Below, piece by piece: positions 56,667 through 64,000 of a stretch of DNA of 64,000 nt (position 1 is the stretch's first letter; each line of letters starts with the position of its first letter). This DNA comes from Sanguinoderma infundibulare (taxonomy: Eukaryota; Basidiomycota; Agaricomycetes; Polyporales; Polyporaceae). Under the pieces are notes generated by a model. The model was not told the DNA's origin and did no database searches. It worked only from the letters and a program-made list of their open reading frames with translations. Location of the stretch: positions 1,612,001-1,676,000 of the forward strand of contig JAVLRN010000003.1 of assembly GCA_032821775.1 (NCBI GenBank). The letters are read 5' to 3'. The position numbers and the translations under genes were made by a program.

Positions 56667-59600
56667 TCATGTCAGCAGCTCCAACACCACACCTGGCAAA
56701 TACCATGAGCCCCAAACACGCATCAACAACAATATATACAGCAACACGGACGCACCTGCTCCAATCGTTTCGCCACCGCGCCTTATGAGAATCCTGCCCA
56801 TGTCCTTGTTCACAGAGAACGGCTCGAGAGGTACAGGAGGCGCTCTCGTCGCAGGCCCCGAATATCCTGACCCACGCAAGCTGATCTCCACTTCGGCGGA
56901 CATGTTCTTGGTCAACACCCTCGGTTTGTTCTTCACGACGCTGCCGTTGGAACGATCTAGGACGGAGATCAAGCGGGATATCGACGCTGGGACGTCGCGA
57001 GAGTGGTGGAAGAGCTCGATCTGCCCAGTCTTCTGAGCTTCACGTCCTACAAGATTGCAAGAGAGAATGTTCGACTTACAGATGTGCCGGATATGATAGG
57101 AATTTGAATGTCGAACACGATGATCTTCGCCGTAAACGAAGATGTCAGAGGTACAATGCTCGCGGGACGACAAAGGACGCTGCCGATGTTCAACGACACG
57201 GGGTCCAGGCCAGTGAGGGTGAGATTCACGTTCGATCCTGCACCTGCCCACGGGAGGCTCTCCCCATCGTTATCAATGACTGAACCCAAGGGCGCGTTAG
57301 CGAACGCATGATAAGATGTCGTCTTAGCGAACTACGCACGCTTGACTGTTGCTGACTCGTCCCCCGGGACGATGCGTAAACGCTCCCCAGCCACAATGAT
57401 CCCTCCGCATACCCGCCCGGAGACAGAGATGCCAGAGGTGGCCCCCTTGAAGACGTTTGAGATGGGGAAACGCAAAGGAGCATTCACATCTCGGGTGGGA
57501 GAATCCAGAGCATCTACGACGCATACCACAAGTCAACCAGGACGCACATCGAAAGCAAAAAAGACACCTACCCAGCAAATCTACCAGGGCCGGGCCCTTG
57601 TACCACTTGTACAACACACAGTCGGCTGGCTCCCGTTTGGTCAGGTTGGCGCCCTCCATCGCCGCGACAGGAACGAACTTCGTTTTGCTCGGATGGAAGC
57701 CCGACTGCACCAAGAATGGTTTGAGCAGCCCGACAATCTCGTCGTAGCGGGTCTTCGCCCACTCGACCTGGTCGAGCTTGTTGATGGCGACGACGACCTG
57801 ACCGACGCCAAGACTCCGGACGAGGAGCAAGTGCTCTCGCGTCTGGCCGCCACGCTCGAACCCGGCCTCGAACTCCCCGACGGCAGCATCGACGACGAGC
57901 AGCGCAGAGTCCGCCTGGGACGCCCCGGAAATCATGTTCGGGATGAAATCGCGATGTCCCGGCGCGTCCAGGATCGTGATGATCTTGTGAGGCGTGTTCA
58001 ATGTTTGCAACGCAATATCCATCGTGATACCTCTACAGAACGGGTCGCGCTTCAGCATATCAAACTGGGATGGAGGCGTCCAGCACTCACCGCTCCCGCT
58101 CCTCCTGCGTCCCGTCGAGCTCCCACGCCCAGCTGAAGCTGCTCTTCCCAATCTTTGCACTTCCCCGCTCATTTGCGATGCGTTTCCTCTCGTCCATCCT
58201 CCCCAGCTCATACAACAACCGGCCCATCATGGTAGACTTGCCCGCGTCGACGTGCCCTGAAATTCCCATCAGCTATCCCACCATTTGTGCAGCAACGGTT
58301 CACGACACGGGACGCACCGATCACCACAAGACTGAGCGCTCGCTTCTCGCCCTTCTCCTGCTCCGCAATCGCAACCTTCGCCTCCTCGATCAACTTCTCC
58401 ACAGCCGCAGGGGACTTCGCCGGTTCCTCTGGAATAATCTCTTCGGTGGTATCGTCATTCAAGTTGAGACCCGCCATATCGAGCTGACTTTGATCAAGGG
58501 TTGCCATCTTCCTCGTCGAACTCGGCGTCGCAGGTGTACTTGGCGTCTTGCTCGCACCTCCTGGTGGGGTTTTCTTCACGACTGGGGTCCCAGGGGCACC
58601 CTTTTTATTCTGCGCTTGTGCTTGCGCCTTTGCCGCTTTCTCGGCCTTCTCGCGTTCTTTGGCAGCTACAAAGTTTCATTGGTTGAATGCAGTACACTCG
58701 TTAGTACATGGAGACACGAGTCCGACAGAGGGAAATAAAGTTCCAATAACACAATGCCCAGAAAGAAGAAAGAAAAAAACGGAGTGGTGCGGATCTGTGA
58801 AGAAACCACCCTTCACCTCAGCGCGCAGACGCCGAGAGGGCAGAAGAAGCCGTCGAAGAGGTCGACCGCTGTCCCAAGGAGGTGCCTTTTCGAGCATTGT
58901 ACACGATATCGTCCGGGCTCGGCACGTCGAACGCGAAGCCGCGCAGCGAAGGCATCGTCGGCGGCAAGACATGGTCGACACGTCCCTTGCGTGTGCTCCG
59001 CGGCTTCCCGCCTTCCTCGCTGGAGAGTCCCCTATTCCGCTCAGCCTTGTGGTGTTGGCACAGGTACGCGCCGTCGGAGCAATGAGCTGAAGTAGCATCG
59101 GGTTCGTCGCTGACAAGAAGGGTTGCGAACGCTGACGGCAGCGCGCGAGAACGGATAGCGCTGGGCGAGAACATCGGCACCTCGATGACGGCGGTGTCCT
59201 CGGGTTCTGGCTCGGGTTCAGTGCTCGCCTTAGCGCGAGACGACTTGCTCTTCATCGCGAGCTTCGACTGCTTCGGCTCCGAAGACTTTGCGGAACCTGC
59301 GGAAGGCACCCGTGGAAGCGGCGCAATCGTAGGCTGCGATGGCGGAAGCTTCATCTGATGCTTCGAGAGAAGGCCGCTTAGAGACTGGTATGACGTCGTG
59401 ATCGCCGTCGTGGCGGTCGGCCCATTCGCGGTTGGGGTGAGGTACTCGGTGGTCGTTTTTGGCAGGGTCACCCCAGGGTGTGACGACGACGACTGCGACT
59501 TCGATTTGCCCTGCTCCTGAGCCTTTGCCTGCGCAAGCTTTGCCAACTTAGATAGCTGACGGGGCTGGGGAGATGGAGAGGGTGCGCCTTGGGTGCGGGG

Positions 59601-61571
59601 AGGACTGGAAGGAGGCGACCGAGGAGCCAAAGGCGGGGACTGAGTGACAGTAGGAGGCGATCGAACAACCGAAGGTGTCGCGGAGCTCCCCGTAGATGCC
59701 TTCCTTGGAATAATGGGAAGGGGAATCGGGGACGCTCGGGGTGTAACGTCATCTTGGACCTCCGAAGGAGTTTTGCTGCGAGTAGACGGAGGAGACTTGG
59801 GCGGCGGTGTTGGCGGAATTGTAGACTGTCTGTGCGAGGGTTCCGGAGGCGCCTGACGGTCCATGGCCTCAAGAGCGAGCGCACTCTGGATGGCCTGCTG
59901 GACGTTCCTCGACAAAGAGGAAGAGGTCGTTGAAGCGGAGCCTGCTGTTGACGATGGTCGCGGAGGCAGGAGGGAGACGAAGGAAGTGGCAGCGGGACGT
60001 AGGGCAGGATAAGTGACCGTTGTCGACGAAGCTTCCGTCTCCGGGACCGACGTCTGGGAACTGACACTGCTCACGCTTGACCTTGCACTTGATCTCGCAC
60101 TGGTCCTCGAACTCGCCAGTGCCGACAGCTTCGACTTCTTCTCGCCTTTGCCACCCTGCGCACTCTGCACGCTCTTTGCGCTTCGCCCGCTCTTCGCACT
60201 CGTCTCGCTAGCAGCGTCATCGCTGGGTTTCATGGACCTTGTCAACAAAGAAGCTGAAGACAATCCTGCTTGTTGCGGGTGAAGAGTTGATTTCGATATC
60301 CAGTCGGGGATATCTGGCATATTGTCCATGGAAGGAAAGTCGACAACAGTAGGAGGTCGCGAGCTGTCGTTATCAGAAGAGGGATCCGAGTAATTGAATT
60401 CTGGAGGTCCGGTGGGGGAACCAAGGTCGAGTGATAAGCGACGCTCTGCTGAGGAAGATGGAGACAGGGGAATCCTACCCGGGTCATTCGGGGGCGGGCT
60501 TCCAGATGTAGGGGTATCGCTTGGGACCAGCCGGAGCGTTGGACGCTCTGTCGGATCGCACGCGATGAGAGACAGGTCCCGAACGGCAACGAGAAGCGCT
60601 TACCGATGACCTGCCCATAATCTGTGGTCGTAGAAGACCTGAAGGTCGAGTTCGAGCCACCCCGCTGCACTGACGGAAGATCCCCGTTCCTGCTGTTCTC
60701 CGAGCGCTCCGTCAACTCTGTGATGGTATACAGGGTCCACAGGCTGCCAGGGCGGGTGGAGGTCCTCGTCGTCTCTTGCTCGGGCGATGACACATACTCG
60801 TTGGAAGTGAGTCGGACGAACGGAACATTGTGCCTCCCGGAGGCGTCATCGGTGGGTGGGGACCAGTCAGCAAAGTCTCCTGGTGGGGGCATGGGCAGCG
60901 GCTTTCCGTCCTCTGTGTGCCAGACGTCTGGAGGGGCACCCACGACTGGTCAGTGCACTGTGGGAAGCGTATCTCCAGGACATGAATTGCACCTTCTCGC
61001 GACTGCCGTATCGACTGGAGTAGGAAGGGCACCAATGCACCACACCACACCAGAGGGATGGGAGAAGTGGGGGGATAAGGAAATTGGGAGATGGGGAAAG
61101 GAAGGTACGAAAGTTAAAGTTTCGGAGTAGCTCACCTTTCCGTGTCTGGGCCGCTAATCTGCGTTCTTGTTCCTCTGCGGGAGTATTGAGACGATTTACG
61201 GTATAGGTCAGCTCAGAGGACGCACCTAGGAGCCAAGCAATGGCCTCTTCGACATTAAAATAATAGTTGTACAGGGCATCCGTGATATCCGCGTCAGATA
61301 GTTTGGACGATTCTTCATCTCCAAGTACGTTTCGAATATGTTCTAAACCAGCAATCATGCGCTCTGTTGTTATACGTCAGGGTCTGCAAAAAATAAACAA
61401 ATTGGTCTCCTCACCATGATCCTCGGGGCTGAGGTCGTCGTACCCGCCGTCGGATAAAACATCCTCCTCCATCTCCTCTGCGTTGCTGAATACTCAATCC
61501 GATGTATAACTAGGAAGAAGACAAAGCGTACCGTTGACATCAATGTTCCGCACATATCTATGGCGAGACAT
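56667..61571 (-). CDS. HBS1: HBS1, eRF3-like ribosome-rescue GTPase with a long Ser/Pro exon
   Basis: The ATG at 61571 starts MSRHRYVRNIDVN, the conserved HBS1 N-terminus, then EEMEEDVLSDGGYDDLSPED and RNVLGDEESSKLSDADITDA-LYNYYFNVEEAIAWLL (HBS1N domain). A long Ser/Pro-rich segment (about 60900-58830) follows. After AKEREKAEKAAKAQAQAQNK comes the GTPase: GHVDAGKSTMMGRLLYELG (P-loop, from an exon starting near 58262), RGITMDIALQT (switch I), ILDAPGHRDFIPNMISGASQ (DxxG), VVAINKLDQVEW (NKxD), and LTKREPADCVLYKWYKGPAL. Then come beta-barrel domains with VKNKPRVLTKNMSAEVEISL, ending RGGETIGAGVVLELLT. With Dom34 it dissociates stalled ribosomes in no-go decay. I could not place one splice (near 58830-58900) with confidence. 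It might be alternatively spliced. Confidence 0.93.
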
Positions 61572-61806
61572 GGCGGTAGAGTACAGAAAGCGGCAAGGGC
61601 ACAGTCGGATGAGGGACTCGGACAAGTTCAAGATCAGCCGGGCGTCTATTCCCCTTCGATCTACGCGGCGTGACATGGCATCACGCGCATGTGACAGGGT
61701 GAATTTGCTGTCGCCGCGTCGATGGTAGCGCTGAGCTACGACCAGGTCACTGCGACGCTGTTCCTCTCCACGACATCGCCCAGCGTCGCCCCCTCTTCTA
61801 TCCGCC
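61572..61806. promoter_or_regulatory. Bidirectional promoter HBS1/RIM1
   Basis: 235 bp separate the divergent ATGs. The RIM1 side is CT-rich immediately before the ATG (CCCCCTCTTCTATCCGCC). No TATA box is clear. Confidence 0.4.
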
Positions 61807-62421
61807 ATGTTCTCCATGTCTGCTCGCGCTGCGCTTCGCGCATCTTCTCGCGTGCGTGTCCCTTCTTGCGTCCTGCGCCTCAGTGTTATTGACCGCGTGC
61901 TCATAGGCCTTCTCCACGTCGTCACCGCGTGCCTCCGACATGGCCAAGCTCTGTCTTATTGGCCGCCTCGGGAAGGAACCGGAGCTGCGGTACACGAAGA
62001 CCAACAAGGAATACGTCGCGTGCGTTCTCTAATGGCCAACACGCCCATCCCCTTCACTGACTTGCCCCCTACGTGCACAGATACCACGTTGCTACGTCGA
62101 GACCCCCATCCACTCCGGATGGCGAGCACACGACAACGTGGCATTACGTCCTCTCCTTCCTTCCCGGCGCAAACAACTACCTGCGCACGCTCAAGAGGGG
62201 TTCTCTTGTCTACGTCGAGGCCAACTTCGAGCTGCGCCAGCCTGACGCGAACGCTGACCCCAACACCCCTGAGGGTCAACGCCAGATCTTCCTCAGACAC
62301 GGTGCGCGCCCTGAATATCTCGTTGGTCCTAACTTGGAATCTCATCCTTGGTTCAGAAAACATTCGCGTGCTCCGCCATCCCGGCCACAGGGAGGAAACC
62401 GAAACCGAGGAATCAGAGTAA
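61807..62421 (+). CDS. RIM1: Mitochondrial single-stranded DNA-binding protein (RIM1)
   Basis: Four exons encode about 147 residues. The N-terminus MFSMSARAALRASSR joins AFSTSSPRASDMAKLCLIGR across the first intron and supplies a textbook matrix-targeting presequence. The SSB OB fold follows: LIGRLGKEPELRYTKTNKEY, VAYHVATSRPPSTPDGEHTT, TWHYVLSFLPGANNYLRTLK, RGSLVYVEANFELRQPDANA and QRQIFLRHENIRVLRHPGHR. An acidic tail (EETETEESE) ends at 62421. In this family tetramers coat single-stranded mtDNA during replication. All splice phases agree. Confidence 0.94.
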   Translation: MFSMSARAALRASSRVRVPSCVLRLSVIDRVLIGLLHVVTACLRHGQALSYWPPREGTGAAVHEDQQGIRRVRSLMANTPIPFTDLPPTCTDTTLLRRDPHPLRMASTRQRGITSSPSFPAQTTTCARSRGVLLSTSRPTSSCASLTRTLTPTPLRVNARSSSDTVRALNISLVLTWNLILGSENIRVLRHPGHREETETEESE

Positions 62422-63230
62422 TTCTTCTTTCCCTACCGTGACCCTAGCTCTTCTACGGATGGTCGATCTGCCTATGTGTACCCTTATGTTACGGCCGCCA
62501 AAGTTTAATCATGGAGTTACCGACCGAGACGATCGTTTAGGACCATCGGCACAACGATGGGAGCAGCGACGCTATGCGCGCATTCAACATGCATCCCATG
62601 AAGAAGCTTTCTCTAGCTTCATAATGAAGCCCAATGGCACCAACTGCGTTACGCTAGGCAATTTCGCAATGAAACAGCAAGCGTATTTTTGATATCAAGC
62701 CGCTGCACGTACATCCTGCATATTGGATCATCCCATAAACGAGGTAAACGCGGCATTCGTCAGTTCTACTGAGACTCGCCATTGACACGGTCTGACGCGC
62801 TTTCAGTAACTGGATGTACCCTCATTGAAGAAGTTGCAGGTATGAGGTTGACGGGTACCTGCGAAGTAATCATACCAGTCTCGCCTCATCCCTCTAAATA
62901 ACCCCGCCCGATTGGCTTTCATCCACCTGGTGCCCTATGCGGCGATTCTGTTCTTTCTTATGTGTAGCGTCAATCAGTCGTTGCCTGCAGCACTTCCACT
63001 GTACATATATATACATGACCGGACATGATGGCCTAGTTGCGTGTGCAAAAGGACAACTCCGGGCCTGCGTCCGATTCGACTCAAGTGAGGAGCTGCGAGT
63101 TGGCATACCGCAGAGAACCACGGCCACGCCGCCATACGATGCAAATCAGCACGATCGCTCATGCCAGACGTGCAGTAACGTGTCGAGAACTCCGTAATCA
63201 CGCCGGAGGCCAATGCCCGCGGCACCGGTC
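62422..63230. other. Convergent intergenic region without a supported gene
   Basis: The RIM1 stop and the stop of the 63231 gene face each other across 0.8 kb. The part from 62460 to 62900 is AT-richer than its flanks. Only short frames without domain features occur. Confidence 0.45.
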
Positions 63231-64000
63231 TCAGTCCCTATACTCCAGCTCGCCGTGATCGTGGTAGTCGTCGTGCTCGTCGTGTGGCAAATGCATCCCC
63301 CTCGACGCCGGGTCGCGCACCCACTCCTACACAATAAAAAGGCAAATCAAAGACGAATCGACCGCCCCGCCAAGCCAAGTCAGCCGCGCCGTTGAGAACT
63401 GGACCCTCTCCTGCGTACCGTGCTTGGGGGACGGCCGGTGACCGTGCCGTGCGAGTGCTGGAGCGAGTGGCCGGTGTGCTGGTGGGCCATGGACATGGAC
63501 ATGATCGTCGGGTTGCTCTGGCCGAGAGCGCTGGTGCCCATAGACGTGCCCATAGACGTCGTGCCCATGGTGGTGCCCATGGTCGAGGGCGCAGTTGGGG
63601 GCGGGATGTTGTCGCGCGCGAGTTTCTTGAGGTAGTCGCGGACGGAGGTCACGACCAGCTGGAGAAATCGGAGAGGAAGGGAGGGTGAGCATCAACGTTT
63701 GCGACATGTCATAAGGATCTCGATTTTCGGAACGCTCACATGGTGGTCGTCCTGACTAGACCCGGAATAGCAAGCTACGATCGCGATGGGGCAGCATGGG
63801 GCGTTCTTGAATACACAACACAGCTTCAGCCACCGAAATGCAGGGGGAGGGTACTGTTCGTCCCTACCTCCAACCATATTGGAAAGGCTGCAGACATGCT
63901 AGTTTGAATGATAGATTCCCGAATTGGGGCGCGTGAACTCACCTCCGCCACTGATTTTGAGGTCGGGATGTATGCCCAACTGTTTTTGGGACTTGCCCAT
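63231..64000 (-). CDS. Unknown protein, probably partial, with Met-Gly-Thr repeats and an acidic His/Asp tail
   Basis: The reverse strand begins at the window end with MGKSQKQLGIHPDLKISGG. An ATG sits exactly at 63998-64000, but the frame may continue beyond. After an intron comes LSNMVGGRDEQYPPPAFRWL and KLCCVFKNAPCCPIAIVACY-SGSSQDDHH. After another, LVVTSVRDYLKKLARDNIPP, then a repetitive MGTTMGTTSMGTSMGTSALG stretch, HQHTGHSLQHSHG, and, after the last intron, EWVRDPASRGMHLPHDEHDD-YHDHGELEYRD ending at 63231. The phase across the first intron is not settled. I recognise no family. The cysteine cluster and His/Asp tail could bind metal. Confidence 0.5.

Noticed and set aside
57342..58136. 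Forward ORF of 264 codons opposite HBS1
   Set aside because: HBS1 has the GTPase motifs in the reverse frame. The forward frame shows no domain and crosses HBS1 introns.
63392..63688. Forward ORF rich in Arg, Ala and Gly opposite the window-end gene
   Set aside because: It mirrors the Met-Gly-Thr repeats on the reverse strand, which join in frame to neighbouring exons.

Overview
The window is nuclear DNA of a filamentous basidiomycete, most likely an agaricomycete close to the Polyporales. The signs are GC-rich genes cut by many short (about 50-90 bp) GT-AG introns, very short intergenic spaces, a polyporopepsin-like aspartic protease, tandem P450s, the alpha-aminoadipate lysine enzyme LYS12, and several proteins that look basidiomycete-specific. 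There is no bacterial or organellar sequence, no CRISPR array and no rRNA or convincing tRNA gene. Protein products were read by joining exons by eye. Outer CDS limits are firmer than individual splice sites.

Left part (1-19 kb). This holds a truncated secreted aspartic protease, a PABPN1/Pab2-type poly(A)-binding protein, a probably decayed gene at 2.9-4.2 kb and a CUE-domain protein. A metabolic stretch follows: an MFS sugar porter, two paralogous cytochromes P450 in tandem, a small membrane-anchored protein and a short-chain dehydrogenase. These could form a small catabolic or secondary-metabolism cluster. No backbone-synthesising enzyme is visible.

Middle part (19-51 kb). This is a compact housekeeping block: MPO1 (fatty acid alpha-oxidation at the ER), SEC22 (ER-Golgi R-SNARE), a low-complexity protein, RAT1/XRN2 (nuclear 5'-3' exonuclease), GCD2 (eIF2B delta), MTP18 (mitochondrial fission), an FHA-forkhead transcription factor, KCS1 (IP6 kinase), QCR9 (complex III), mitochondrial ribosomal protein uS11m, an ABHD5/CGI-58-like hydrolase, a protein packed with SUMO-type motifs, LYS12 and an NTF2-like membrane protein. 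One island, about 35.1-36.6 kb, is AT-rich. It contains the 5' part of an unknown gene and a 170-bp foldback palindrome that looks like a MITE.

Right part (51-64 kb). A tandem duplication carries two copies of a single-pass membrane protein with a Ser/Thr-rich ectodomain and a cytoplasmic PPxY motif. Then come HBS1 (ribosome-rescue GTPase, with a very long Ser/Pro-rich exon that may serve a SKI7-like isoform), the mitochondrial single-strand-binding protein RIM1, and an unknown gene that reaches the window end.

A recurring layout is the divergent gene pair with a 140-320 bp shared promoter (PAB2/decayed gene, small membrane protein/SDR, MPO1/SEC22, RAT1/GCD2, MTP18/forkhead, QCR9/uS11m, HBS1/RIM1). 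Several pairs join genes of the same organelle or process, and some carry a CACGTG E-box.
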